DNA of 62,037 bases from Bacteroidota bacterium. Lineage in GTDB: Bacteria; Bacteroidota; Ignavibacteria; OLB7. The position numbers and the translations under genes are program-made. The DNA lies in the NCBI GenBank assembly GCA_018266795.1, contig JAFDZV010000022.1:1-62037 (forward strand), in the 5' to 3' direction. Position 1 is the first letter of the stretch, and the number at the start of each line of letters is the position of its first letter. The notes under the pieces were generated by a model. It was not told where the DNA came from, searched no databases, and worked only from the letters and a program-made list of their open reading frames with translations. Of this stretch, positions 35,934 to 46,118 are shown piece by piece.

Positions 35934-38900
35934 ATGGCAGCTACCATCATTCATCGCATCGGACGCGCGCTCGGTCTACTGGTCGTGAGTGTCGCAATCC
36001 TCGCGTGCCCTGTTCGGGCGCAGCAACTGCCGCCCCGGCTTCTATCCTACCAGGGCGTGCTTGCCGACAACAAGAGAACGGCCGTTCCGGACGGCTCCTA
36101 CACGGTTACGTTCCGGATCTACGACGTCGCTTCCGGAGGCACCGCGATCTGGCAGGAGACCGACGGCGTGCAGACAGTGGACGGAGTGTTCGAGGCCATC
36201 CTCGGCGAGAAGACGCCGATGGTGCTCCCGTTCGACAAGTCCTACTGGATCGGGCTGGAACTGCAGGGCGAGCCGGAGATGACGCCGCGCGTCCGCTTCG
36301 TCGCCACGCCCTACTCCATGCATTCGATCGCGGCCGACAGCGCACTGCTTCTGGATCGCGGCGCACCCGGCGTGGTGCACACGCTCAACACGCTGGACGG
36401 CAACCTGGTGCTGGTGGGCGAAGGGGGCGCAAGCGTTCGCACCTCGGGTGATACGCTCGCGATCGTTGTTCCTGCCGTGCTTCCGACAACTGCCGCCGAC
36501 GGGCAGACGATCCGCTGGAACGCAACCTCCGGCAAGTGGGAGGCGGTTGATGCCAGCATCGCCACGAAGGCGCGCATCGCCGGCAACGGTTCCGCCGCGG
36601 CGCCGTTGGACATCGCACGCATGGGCGCCACCAACGGGCAGGCGCTTGTCTGGAACGATGCCGCCGGCGCCTGGCAGCCCGGTGCCTCCGGCGTTCAGGC
36701 GCAGGCGCCGCTGCGTGGCGATGGATCGTCCGCAACGCCGCTCGGTCTCGTGGACGGAACTGCAGACCGTCAGGTGCTTCTCTGGGATGCGACGGCCAGG
36801 GCATGGAAGGCGGCGGAGCCGCGCGTGGTGAGCGCGCAGGAAGTATCCGGTACCGGAACCACGGCCGATCCCCTTCGTCTGGCGGCTCAGGGTGCGGCGG
36901 ACGGGCAGGTGCTGCGCTGGGATGCAACGGCGCGCGGCTGGCGTCCGGGCCCGTCCATCACAACGGCAAATCCGCCGCTGAAGGGAACCGGCTCGCCGGG
37001 CGATCCGTTGATGCTGGCAGACGGTTCGGTTCAGGGTGCGCTCCTGTTCTGGGACGGAACGCGCTGGAAGGCAACAACGGCGCGGGCCCCCGTGCATGGC
37101 GAACTGCTCCGTTGGAACGCCAATACCAAGACCTGGGAGCCCGCGGGCATCGCCGTGAATGACAACGGCGACATGAGCCTCGGCGGCAATCTCACCATCG
37201 GCGGAAATCTGTTGGTTGGTGGAGTGAGCGTGTCGCTGCCGAATGGATCGGTGGACAACAACGAGCTTGCAAACTCCAAGATCAAGCTCGCCTACAGCAC
37301 GGGAATCTCCGGCGACGACACGGTTGCACTTGGCGGAACGCTGAGGCTTTTCAATACCGGCGTCACGCAGATCAAGGGAACCCCGAACCAGGTGATTGCC
37401 GATACCGGCCGCGGCGTGGTGACGCTTTCGCTTCCGCAGAACATCGATACCAACGCCTCGCCGAAGTTCAACGGACTCACGCTCAACGGAAGCCTGATCG
37501 TGAAGGGGAGCAGCGTGACGCTGCCGAACGGATCGGTGGACAACTCCGAACTCGCGCACTCGACGATCAAGGTGGCGTACGGTGCCGGCATTGCCGGTGA
37601 CGACTCCGTTGCGCTCGGCAGCACGCTGAACGTTCGCAACACGGGCGTGCTTACGTTGACGGGAACCGCCAACCAGGTGAACGTGGATACGGCGCGCGGG
37701 AACGTGACGCTCTCGCTCCCCTCGGTGCTGCAGGTCGATACGCTGAGTGTGAAGGGGCTTCGCTCAACGGGCAACGCCACGATCGGCGGGAACCTCACGG
37801 TGAACGGCACAACGGTGACGCTGCCGAACGGATCGGTGGACAACAACGAGCTGGCGAACTCGGCAATCAGAGTGGTGTACGGCTCCGGTATTGCCGGCGA
37901 CACCACCGTATCGCTCGGCGGCTCCCTGAACGTTCGCAACACCGGAGTTCTCTCGCTGAGCGGAACAACCAACCAGGTGAGGGTGGATACGGCGCGCGGG
38001 AACGTGACACTTTCGTTGCCGCAGGATATCCACAGAAATGCGCAGCCGCAGTTCGACGGGCTCACGTTGAACGCACTCGTTACGGGCACGTCCGATACGC
38101 TGCTCATCGCGAACGGCGGCGTGGTGCAGCGGCGCATGGTGAGCTCGCTGGTTCCCTCACTCGGTAACCAGTGGTGGACGCTCACGGGGAACAGCGGAAG
38201 CACGCCGGGTACGAACTTCGTCGGCACCACGGATGATCAGGCTCTGCAGTTCCATGTCGGGAACGGCGTCTCCAGCGGCACGGACGGCCGCGGCCGCGTG
38301 ATGCGATTCGAGCCGAACGGCACGAGCGCGAACATCATCGGCGGCTACGCCGGCAACACGGTGGCCGCCGGTACGGTTGGTGCCACGATTGCAGGCGGCG
38401 GCCTGAACGGCAGCGTCAACTCGGTCTCCTCCAATTATGGAACGATATCGGGCGGCAGCAAGAACAGCATCGGCACCACCTCCACGATCTCCGTGATCGG
38501 CGGCGGCAACAACAACAGCATTGCGGCAAGCTCCGGCACGTCCGTGATCGCGGGTGGCAGCAACAACGCCGTCAACTCCGCCACCTCCGTGATCGGCGGC
38601 GGCAACAACAACTCCATCGGCACGACATCCACGGTCTCCGTGATTGCCGGCGGCAATGGCAACTCCATCGCGGCGAGTTCAGGCACCTCCGTTGTAAGCG
38701 GCGGCGGCAGCAACAGCATTGCCACCGGTTCCACCACGTCGGTGATCGGTGGCGGCAGCGGCAACTCCATTGCGGCAAGCTCCGGTTCGTCCACCATCGG
38801 CGGCGGCACGAACAACTCCACGGGATCGAACACCAGCGTGATCGGCGGCGGTGACGGCAACGCCATCGGCACCAATGCGCGCTGGACGAAGATCTCCGGC

Positions 38901-41729
38901 GGCCACAACAACAAGATCATCGACAACGCCTACGAGTCATCCATCGGCGCCGGCGAAGGAAACAACATCGGGAACGGCTCCGTGCGCGGAACGGTTGGCG
39001 GCGGCTCGTTCAACATCATCGAGGCAAGCGCGAGCAACAGCACCATCGCCGGCGGTTACGGCAACAATCTCCGCTTCTCGGCCGATCGCTCCACGATTGG
39101 CGGCGGCATGAGCGACGTGATCGACACAGGCGCCTCGATCAGCGTGATCGGCGGCGGCTTCCAGAACGTCATCAACAAGAGCTCCAACACCAGTACCATC
39201 AGCGGCGGCAGCAACAACGCGATCGGATCAACCAACAGCACGGTGTCCGGCGGCACCAGCAACACGATCAGCACCAGCTCCAGCAACAGCACGGTTTCCG
39301 GCGGCAGCACGAACTCCATCGGTTCGTCCTCCGGCAACGCCACGATCTCGGGCGGCCAGAGCAATGCGATCAGTACGTCGTCCGGCAACGCCACAATCTC
39401 GGGCGGCACCAGCAATACCGTCAGTGCATCCCTCGGCACGATCTCGGGCGGCACCAGCAATACCGTGAGTGCATCGTTGGGCACCGTCTCCGGCGGCCAG
39501 AGCAACGTGGTGAGCGGCGCACGCTCCACTATCGCCGGCGGCCGCGGCCTCACGCTCTCCGGCACCGGCAGCTTCGGCTTCCTGGGCGCGAACACCGGCA
39601 CGAACGATATGCAGGTTGCAACCAACAACGTGGCCGTGCTCGGCAACACCGCGCTCTGGCTGGCGAACAACAACAACACGGCCTCGCAGGCGCGCTTCTA
39701 CGAACCGTATGCCACTGCCGGAGCGTTCCCGAGCACGGCGAACTACTCCTCGTTCCAGGCGCAGGCGCAGACGGCCGATATCAACTACGTGCTGCCGGAT
39801 ACGGCCGGCATCGCCGGTGACGTGCTGAAGGTGAAGACGGTTGCCGGCACCACGGTTACGCTGGACTGGGCCACGGACAACACCGGCTCCACGGCCTGGG
39901 GGCTCACCGGCAACGCGGGCACCACGCCCGGCACCAACTTCGTTGGCACAACGGACGATCAGGCCATCGAGTTCCATGTGGGCGACGGCGTATCCAGCGG
40001 AACGGACGGCCGCGGACGCGTGATGCGGTTCGAGCCCAACGCCACCAGCGCGAACATCATCGGCGGCTATCGGACCAACAGTGCTGCTGCCGGCGTGGTC
40101 TGCGCCACCATCTCCGGCGGCGGGACCAACGGTGGTGCCAACAGCATCAGCTCCAACTACGGCACCATCGGCGGCGGCAATCGCAACACGATCGCAGCCT
40201 CCTCCATCAACAGCACGATTGCGGGTGGTGTCAGCAACTCGGTCGGCTCCAGCACCGGCAACGGTACCATCGGCGGCGGCCTTGGCAACGCCATCACCTC
40301 CGGCGATCATACTACGATCGCGGGCGGGTTCAACAACAAGATCAACACCGGCTCCTTCGGCTGCACCATCAGCGGTGGTACGAACAACTCGCTCTCCTCG
40401 CACACGTCGGTTGTATCCGGCGGCAACGGCAACGTCCTCGGCACGTCGTCGCAGTTCTCCGTGATCGGCGGCGGCAGCAACAACAACATTGGCAACAGCT
40501 CGTTCGAGTCGCTGATCGGCGGCGGTACGGTCGATACGATTGAAGCGTCGGCACCGTACTCGACGATCGGCGGCGGCACGACCAACGCCATCCGCACGAG
40601 CGCAACGAAGAGCACGATCGGCGGCGGCTACGACAACGAGATCGGCACCGGCTCCGATCGTGCAACGATCGGCGGCGGTGAGCAGAACAAGATCAACGCG
40701 GGCGCATACCGCACCACGATCGGCGGCGGCATGCAGAATGTCATCGATGTTGGCGGACGTTGGAGCACGATCGGCGGCGGCGAGCAGAACTACTCGAATG
40801 CCCTGAGCTCGACGCTCGCCGGCGGAACACACGATACCATCGAAACCAACGCACAGAATTCCTTCATCGGCGGCGGCGACATGAACGCCGTGCGATCGGC
40901 GGCGCAGTATGCGATCATCACCGGAGGACGGAACAACCAGATCTCGAGCAATGCCAGCTATGCGGCGATCGGCGGCGGGCAATACAACGTGGTCGGTGCC
41001 CAGTATTCGGCCATCGCCGGCGGCCGCGGGCTTACGCTCTCCGGCTCGGGCAGCTTCGGCTTCCTGGGCGCGAACACCGGCGCCAACGACATGTCCATCA
41101 GCACGAACAACGTTGCGGTGCTCGGTAACACGAACCTGTGGCTTGCCAACAACAACAACACGGCCTCGCAGATCCGCTTCTATGAGCCGAACGCGACAAC
41201 GGGGGCATTCCCGGGAACCGCGCACTACACCGCATTCGTGGCGCAGGCACAGGGGGCTGACATCGCGTACACGCTCCCGGCAGCAGCCGGCGGCGTTGGT
41301 GACCAGCTCACCATCAGTGCCATCGCCGGCACGCAGGTGACGCTCGGATGGGCGGCCCCTTCCGACCGCCGCATCAAGTCCGACATCATCACGATCGATG
41401 GTGAATCCGTGCTCGGGAAGTTCCGTGATGTCTCCCTCGGCAGCTGGCGCTACACAACGGACCCCTCGGGCCATCGCCACTACGGCATCATGGCTCAGGA
41501 TTTCCACCGCCTGTTCGGCAACGACGGCGTTGGTGTGATCGGCACGGACACCACCGTGAACAATCTGGACATGATGGGCGTCTCCTACCTGGCGATTCAG
41601 GCGCTGGAGAAGCGGACGGCAAGCGATCACGATGCGATCGAGGATCTGAAGAGCGCGGTGCAGACGCTGCGCGACGAGGTTGAGGCGCTGCGTCGTGAGA
41701 ACAGGGAGCTGCGCCAGCGCGTGCAGTGA
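35934..41729 (+). CDS. Giant repeat adhesin with C-terminal S74 chaperone domain, 1931 aa
   Basis: A signal peptide (LGLLVVSVAILACPVRAQ) is followed by LSYQGVLADNKRTAVPDGSY, the usual start of Bacteroidota tail-fibre-domain proteins. Then come repeats of about 47 aa with GQVLRWDATARGWRPG, then three units of about 100 aa with VTLPNGSVDNNELANS, then two long head modules full of YadA-like [ST]xIxGGxxNxI repeats. The end (S1810-D-R-R-I-K1815, HYGIMAQDFHRLFG, GVSYLAIQALEKR) is a Peptidase_S74 intramolecular chaperone with its Ser-Lys pair, closing in a coiled coil. By family knowledge it trimerises and may self-cleave. It is most likely a surface fibre; no T9SS sorting domain is present, so the export route is unclear. 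Confidence 0.88.
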   Translation: MAATIIHRIGRALGLLVVSVAILACPVRAQQLPPRLLSYQGVLADNKRTAVPDGSYTVTFRIYDVASGGTAIWQETDGVQTVDGVFEAILGEKTPMVLPFDKSYWIGLELQGEPEMTPRVRFVATPYSMHSIAADSALLLDRGAPGVVHTLNTLDGNLVLVGEGGASVRTSGDTLAIVVPAVLPTTAADGQTIRWNATSGKWEAVDASIATKARIAGNGSAAAPLDIARMGATNGQALVWNDAAGAWQPGASGVQAQAPLRGDGSSATPLGLVDGTADRQVLLWDATARAWKAAEPRVVSAQEVSGTGTTADPLRLAAQGAADGQVLRWDATARGWRPGPSITTANPPLKGTGSPGDPLMLADGSVQGALLFWDGTRWKATTARAPVHGELLRWNANTKTWEPAGIAVNDNGDMSLGGNLTIGGNLLVGGVSVSLPNGSVDNNELANSKIKLAYSTGISGDDTVALGGTLRLFNTGVTQIKGTPNQVIADTGRGVVTLSLPQNIDTNASPKFNGLTLNGSLIVKGSSVTLPNGSVDNSELAHSTIKVAYGAGIAGDDSVALGSTLNVRNTGVLTLTGTANQVNVDTARGNVTLSLPSVLQVDTLSVKGLRSTGNATIGGNLTVNGTTVTLPNGSVDNNELANSAIRVVYGSGIAGDTTVSLGGSLNVRNTGVLSLSGTTNQVRVDTARGNVTLSLPQDIHRNAQPQFDGLTLNALVTGTSDTLLIANGGVVQRRMVSSLVPSLGNQWWTLTGNSGSTPGTNFVGTTDDQALQFHVGNGVSSGTDGRGRVMRFEPNGTSANIIGGYAGNTVAAGTVGATIAGGGLNGSVNSVSSNYGTISGGSKNSIGTTSTISVIGGGNNNSIAASSGTSVIAGGSNNAVNSATSVIGGGNNNSIGTTSTVSVIAGGNGNSIAASSGTSVVSGGGSNSIATGSTTSVIGGGSGNSIAASSGSSTIGGGTNNSTGSNTSVIGGGDGNAIGTNARWTKISGGHNNKIIDNAYESSIGAGEGNNIGNGSVRGTVGGGSFNIIEASASNSTIAGGYGNNLRFSADRSTIGGGMSDVIDTGASISVIGGGFQNVINKSSNTSTISGGSNNAIGSTNSTVSGGTSNTISTSSSNSTVSGGSTNSIGSSSGNATISGGQSNAISTSSGNATISGGTSNTVSASLGTISGGTSNTVSASLGTVSGGQSNVVSGARSTIAGGRGLTLSGTGSFGFLGANTGTNDMQVATNNVAVLGNTALWLANNNNTASQARFYEPYATAGAFPSTANYSSFQAQAQTADINYVLPDTAGIAGDVLKVKTVAGTTVTLDWATDNTGSTAWGLTGNAGTTPGTNFVGTTDDQAIEFHVGDGVSSGTDGRGRVMRFEPNATSANIIGGYRTNSAAAGVVCATISGGGTNGGANSISSNYGTIGGGNRNTIAASSINSTIAGGVSNSVGSSTGNGTIGGGLGNAITSGDHTTIAGGFNNKINTGSFGCTISGGTNNSLSSHTSVVSGGNGNVLGTSSQFSVIGGGSNNNIGNSSFESLIGGGTVDTIEASAPYSTIGGGTTNAIRTSATKSTIGGGYDNEIGTGSDRATIGGGEQNKINAGAYRTTIGGGMQNVIDVGGRWSTIGGGEQNYSNALSSTLAGGTHDTIETNAQNSFIGGGDMNAVRSAAQYAIITGGRNNQISSNASYAAIGGGQYNVVGAQYSAIAGGRGLTLSGSGSFGFLGANTGANDMSISTNNVAVLGNTNLWLANNNNTASQIRFYEPNATTGAFPGTAHYTAFVAQAQGADIAYTLPAAAGGVGDQLTISAIAGTQVTLGWAAPSDRRIKSDIITIDGESVLGKFRDVSLGSWRYTTDPSGHRHYGIMAQDFHRLFGNDGVGVIGTDTTVNNLDMMGVSYLAIQALEKRTASDHDAIEDLKSAVQTLRDEVEALRRENRELRQRVQ
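38170..41350 (+). repeat. Duplicated head module within the adhesin gene
   Basis: Two collinear modules of about 1.7 and 1.5 kb (38170-39893 and 39894-41350) share a start (TPGTNFVGTTDDQA, GRGRVMRFEPN), a long run of IGGG/SGG-N-x-I repeats and an end (AGGRGLTLSGSGSFGFLGAN, LWLANNNNTASQ, AFPGTAHYTAF). Inside the first module there are short near-identical units, for example at 39340-39480. Such DNA is prone to copy-number change. Confidence 0.75.
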
Positions 41730-42324
41730 TGCGTTCCCCGGGACGGCGTACCCTGCGCATGCAGGCGCAGGAACAGGTGAAGGGGCGTGAAGACGCGATG
41801 GATGATACATTCGGAGCGGTGAGCCATCCCGGCTGCCGTTCACTTGGGGGCTCCGGTCGATAGGCGGACACCGATTCCCGGAGCGAATGTACATCGAGAT
41901 GCGAACGGCCGGATGATGCGATCGTGGTGGATCGTGTCATCCGGCTTCGCGTTGGTGCCGGCGCCGCTCGATGCCGCGCCAGGTTCGTCGACGCAGACCA
42001 CTCGCTCTGCAGCATCCGGATCGTGTCCCGAATCTCGAGGCTTCGCCGGGAGTGCCCTCTCCGTCACCGTGAACGCATGGTGCGCTCCGTGCGTGGAGCT
42101 GAATGATGGTGGGGAGATGATGCGGGCTACGGAGCGAGAGAGGAACGAACCGCTCGCCGGCAATTCGATGCCATCGTGCACTGCTGGCGAGCGGGAGAAC
42201 GCACGAGCGGTTGGATGCTGACGTTTCGGATATCACTGGCGGCGAACGGAGTGAGCGAGGCCACCTTTCCTGACGTTCATGAACGGCTGCATCGGAGGCG
42301 CTTCTCCGCTGAAGTATTGTCGGG
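41730..42324. other. Non-coding interval with dispersed repeat
   Basis: This 595-bp gap lies between the adhesin gene and the 3' end of the histidine kinase gene (convergent). I see no gene; the only recognisable structure is the dispersed repeat at 41993-42100. Confidence 0.5.
41993..42100. repeat. Dispersed intergenic repeat, contiguous copy
   Basis: The first 44 bp match 3738-3780 (shared run AGCATCCGGATCGTGTCC) and the following part (GTCACCGTGAACGCATGG, GCGCTCC...GGAGCT) matches 3555-3608. Here the two halves are joined through GAGGCTTCGCCGGGAG, which takes the place of the GCCCC-GCAA-GGGG hairpin at 3.5 and 3.8 kb. This is probably the more complete form of the element. Confidence 0.55.
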
Positions 42325-45300
42325 TTATCGGTCGTCTGCCTCGGGGAAATCGTCCCGCCTGGAATTGAGCGTTTCGCGAATCTTCCGGGCCAGGCCGATC
42401 GGCGTAAACGGCTTGTGCACGAACATCTCGTTGTTGCCGATCATTCCACGGCGCAGAATCGCATCGTTCGTATAACCGCTCATGAACAGGACGGGAAGTT
42501 CCGGGCGCATGGCTCGCAATTGTTCGGCAAGCTGGCGGCCGCTCATTCCGGGCATCACGACATCGGTCAGCACGATATCCACCGCCGTACCCCGTTCCTG
42601 CAGCACCGCCAGTGCCTGGCCACCGTCTCCCGCCTCAACCACCGAATAGCCGAACGATTCGAGGATGCTGCGGGTTACCTCGCGTACGGCCGGCTCGTCT
42701 TCCACCAGCAGGATCACCTCCGAACCCTGAAGGTCGTCGCCGACGAACGCATCGTTGTCCGGTGTATCGTGAGGCACGCCCTCGATTGCCGGGAGGTAGA
42801 TCCTGAACGATGTGCCCAACCCGATTTCGCTGTAGACGCGGACATGGCCGCCACTCTGTTTGATGATGCCGAACACCGTTGCAAGCCCCAGCCCCGTACC
42901 CTTGCCGGCGTCCTTCGTGGTAAAGAACGGCTCGAAGATGTGGGCAAGCACATCCGGCTCGATGCCTACGCCGGTGTCGGTAACCGAGAGCATCACATAG
43001 CGCCCGGGGGCTGCATCGATGGTCATGCGGCTCTCCTCCTCGGTCCACTCGACATTTGAGGTTTCGATATTCAATTGCCCGCCCTCGGGCATCGCATCGC
43101 GCGCATTTACGGCGAGGTTCATCAGCACCTGTTCGATCTGGCCCGGATCCACCTTTACATAACGCAGTTCCGGGAGGAGCTCACAGTTGATAACGACATC
43201 CTCACTGATCAGGCGGCGCAGCATCGAATAGATATCCAGCACCACCTCGTTGAGACTGATCTCCCGAGGCTCCAGTATCTGGCGGCGACTGAAGGCAAGC
43301 AGTTGGCGGGTGAGCTTGGATGCACGCTCGCCTGCCTGGAGAATTCCGTTGACGAAATCCCGTGAGCGATCGTCTTCGGCGATCGAAGCAAGCATCAGCT
43401 GGCCGTAGCCGGAAATGATGGTGAGAATGTTGTTGAAGTCGTGCGCCACACCTCCGGCAAGCTGGCCGACGGCATCCATCTTCTGCGACTGCAGCAGCTG
43501 TTCCTCGAGCCGGTTCCGTTCGGTAAGATCGCTGACGATGCCGATGAAGTGGCGCGCGTCGTCCAGCCGGAATTCCGTGATCGATAATTCGATCGGGAAC
43601 ACTGTCCCATCGCTGCGCCGTCCGTGCATCCTCATACTGCCGTGGCCCAGCACTTTCGCCAGGCCGGTTCGCAGGTAGTTTGCGATATACTGGTCGTGAT
43701 TCGAGCGATGAGGCTCGGGCATCAGAATTCGTACGTTCTGCCCGATTACCTCCGCCTGGGCGTAGCCGAACAGCCGTTCGCCGGCGATGTTGAACAACTC
43801 CACGGTGCCGCGTTCGTCGATTCCAACAATCACATTGAATGCATTATCCAATACCAGGCGCAGCAATTCCTCGGAATGCCGCCGCTCGGTCATATCCCGC
43901 GTAACCTTGCTGAACCCGCGAATCTGGCCGTCCACCTCCAGGCTGGAGACAACGCTGTTGGCCCAGAATCTGGTTCCATCCTTTCGAACGCGCCACCCTT
44001 CGTTGCTTTTCTTCCCGCATTCCGCCGCGTCGCGAAGCTCGAGTGCAGGCACCATCTCCACGACTTCCCGCTCCGCGAAGAAACAGGAGAAATTCCGTCC
44101 GACAATTTCCTCGGCAGAATATCCGAACAATTTCTCGGCACCCTGATTCCATGTCACCACGTTGCCGTTCGGATCCAGCATATAGATGGCGTAATCCTTC
44201 ACACCGTCCACAAGCAGTCGGAATTGCTCCTGGCTCGCCTGCAGTGCCTCCTCCGTTGCTCTGCGTTCGGTGATTTCCTCCGTGAACATGATGATGCCGC
44301 CAATGACGTCCGGCGACGAGTACCATGGGCGCACCTCCCAGCGCAGCCATTGATGTGTGCCATCGGCGCGTACGAACAGATCCTCCTCGGAGCGCTCGGT
44401 GATGCCGTGCAATGCGCGCTGATGCACCTGGCGCCACCGCTCGGGGATTTCGGGAAATACGTCGTAGTGGCTGCGGCCAACCAGCCGGACATCCTGCAGT
44501 CGAAAATCTTCCACCCAGCGACGGCTGACGGCAACGTAGCGAAGATCGTTGTCGAACATCGCAATTGCGGCCGGTGCGTTGTCGATGAATCGGTGCCACT
44601 GGCGTTCGCGCTCGAGGAGCGCCTCCTCCATGTCCCGGCGCTCGGTAATATCACGGGTTACGACGGCGAAGCCGAGATGCGCACGGCGATCGTCGAATAC
44701 CGGTGTGATGATGATACTTGCCCAGAAGAGCGAGCCGTCCTCCCGCACGCATTGCTCCTCCACTTCGTAGCGTCCATGGGCAAACGCGACCAGGAGATTC
44801 GAACCGGCTCCCTGATCGGATTCCGTGCCGAGACCGCAGAGCTCGGAGAAGTGGCGGCCGATGATTTCCGGAGCGCTGTATCTGTAGATACGTTGCGCGG
44901 CGACATTCCAGCTGTTGATGCGCCCGTTCGCGTCGAGCATGAAGATGGCGTAGTCGCGAACGCTGTCGATCAGGAAGCCCAGCCGCCGCTCGGAAGCACG
45001 GAGTTCCTCCGTGCGTTCCTGTAATTGTACTTCCAGTTGGTTGCGCAGATCCAGTTGTATTCGCTCGAGCATCTTACGCTGCGTTGTGTCGCGAATTACG
45101 ATCACGACGCCGGAAACGGTTCCATCATCGTGGCGAGTGGGTGCGGCACTGAAATCGACCGGCCGTTCGGAGCCGTCGCGCGAGCGTAGAACAACTCTGT
45201 CGGAGAGGGAAATTGTCTTGTTCTCCCGCAGCGCCCGGATCGCCGGATTATCTCCAACCTCGCTGTGTGCCAGGCGGACGGCCAGAACCTCGAGAATATT

Positions 45301-45810
45301 TTTGCCGGCGGCATCGTGCGTCGGGCAGCCGGTCAACGCCTCCGCAACGCTGTTCATGGAGAGTATCTTTCCATCTGCGTCGGCTGTTATTACGCCGTCG
45401 CCGATGCTGGCAAGTGTAAGATGCAGCCTGGCTCGTTGCTGACGCTCTTCGTTGGCGGCAGCCTCGGCACGGGATCGCGCCGTGCGCATCAAGCCGCCGA
45501 TAATCGCGATCCCGCTGCTTACCGCTATATATAGAGCAAGGCCAACTGCGCGCTCGTTCCCGTCGGCTTCAAACAGGTGCAGATCGCGCGGAAGCACGAG
45601 TTCCGTTGCCACTCCGCCAAGTGCCACGGCCACCAGTGCCGGTCGCAGCCCTCCGTACCATGCGGTCACGAATACAGCGAGATAGTACGTGGCAAATATA
45701 TGCTGATGCCCCAACAGGGGGTTCAAAAGGTGGCGTATACAGGCCGCCAGAGCAATGCTGAGAATGGAGCAGCCGTATCGAAGCAGACGTTTCCGAATTT
45801 GATCCGACAT
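42325..45810 (-). CDS. Membrane hybrid sensor histidine kinase with five PAS domains
   Basis: A 1161-aa protein. Residues 1-115 form a DUF4118/KdpD-like membrane part (TYYLAVFVTAWYGGLRPALV). PAS domains follow at about 128, 275, 403, 530 and 647 (for example SVRDYAIFMLDANGRINSWN). HisKA carries phospho-accepting H790 in GGVAHDFNN. HATPase_c shows DTGVGI, FEPFFTTKDAGKGTGLGLA. A C-terminal receiver domain has D1083 in VLTDVVMPGMSG and a conserved KPF. It autophosphorylates at H790 and passes phosphate to D1083. No output domain or partner regulator lies beside it, so the receiver may relay to a distant protein. Its gene is divergent from the nucleotidyltransferase gene. Confidence 0.93.
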   Translation of the reverse strand: MSDQIRKRLLRYGCSILSIALAACIRHLLNPLLGHQHIFATYYLAVFVTAWYGGLRPALVAVALGGVATELVLPRDLHLFEADGNERAVGLALYIAVSSGIAIIGGLMRTARSRAEAAANEERQQRARLHLTLASIGDGVITADADGKILSMNSVAEALTGCPTHDAAGKNILEVLAVRLAHSEVGDNPAIRALRENKTISLSDRVVLRSRDGSERPVDFSAAPTRHDDGTVSGVVIVIRDTTQRKMLERIQLDLRNQLEVQLQERTEELRASERRLGFLIDSVRDYAIFMLDANGRINSWNVAAQRIYRYSAPEIIGRHFSELCGLGTESDQGAGSNLLVAFAHGRYEVEEQCVREDGSLFWASIIITPVFDDRRAHLGFAVVTRDITERRDMEEALLERERQWHRFIDNAPAAIAMFDNDLRYVAVSRRWVEDFRLQDVRLVGRSHYDVFPEIPERWRQVHQRALHGITERSEEDLFVRADGTHQWLRWEVRPWYSSPDVIGGIIMFTEEITERRATEEALQASQEQFRLLVDGVKDYAIYMLDPNGNVVTWNQGAEKLFGYSAEEIVGRNFSCFFAEREVVEMVPALELRDAAECGKKSNEGWRVRKDGTRFWANSVVSSLEVDGQIRGFSKVTRDMTERRHSEELLRLVLDNAFNVIVGIDERGTVELFNIAGERLFGYAQAEVIGQNVRILMPEPHRSNHDQYIANYLRTGLAKVLGHGSMRMHGRRSDGTVFPIELSITEFRLDDARHFIGIVSDLTERNRLEEQLLQSQKMDAVGQLAGGVAHDFNNILTIISGYGQLMLASIAEDDRSRDFVNGILQAGERASKLTRQLLAFSRRQILEPREISLNEVVLDIYSMLRRLISEDVVINCELLPELRYVKVDPGQIEQVLMNLAVNARDAMPEGGQLNIETSNVEWTEEESRMTIDAAPGRYVMLSVTDTGVGIEPDVLAHIFEPFFTTKDAGKGTGLGLATVFGIIKQSGGHVRVYSEIGLGTSFRIYLPAIEGVPHDTPDNDAFVGDDLQGSEVILLVEDEPAVREVTRSILESFGYSVVEAGDGGQALAVLQERGTAVDIVLTDVVMPGMSGRQLAEQLRAMRPELPVLFMSGYTNDAILRRGMIGNNEMFVHKPFTPIGLARKIRETLNSRRDDFPEADDR

Positions 45811-46118
45811 GAGCCGCGCCTCCTATGGAGGTATGTTGTGTCATGCCCTTGACGGGAGAACGGGAATTCATCGGGGTGATGAGCCGCTAGTCTCGTAGTG
45901 CGATAATCTAGTCCGAATCCATGACGCTGCAAAGCGCTTTGTGGTGGAATATGGTGTAGTTGTGGCGAGGGGATAATGATTCGTGGGCACTTCGTGTCAC
46001 GTAATCTGTGTTCACGCAGATCCCTGTACCGTGCGCGCCGAACCCCGCGCCGCGCGCCGCAACTTGTCGGGGTGCCGGCCGTAGATGCCCGATCGTTCAA
46101 CGAATACAGGAGCATATG
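45811..46118. other. Divergent promoter region
   Basis: The 308 bp between the histidine kinase (minus) and nucleotidyltransferase (plus) genes must hold both promoters. I see no repeat or RNA gene. CAGGAG at 46107-46112 is the ribosome binding site of the plus-strand gene. Confidence 0.45.

Noticed and set aside
39228-41894. An 888-codon minus-strand frame and other long frames opposite the adhesin repeats
   Set aside because: They mirror the repeat pattern of the real gene (Pro/Ala/Asp-rich shadows) and have no independent start signal or family character.
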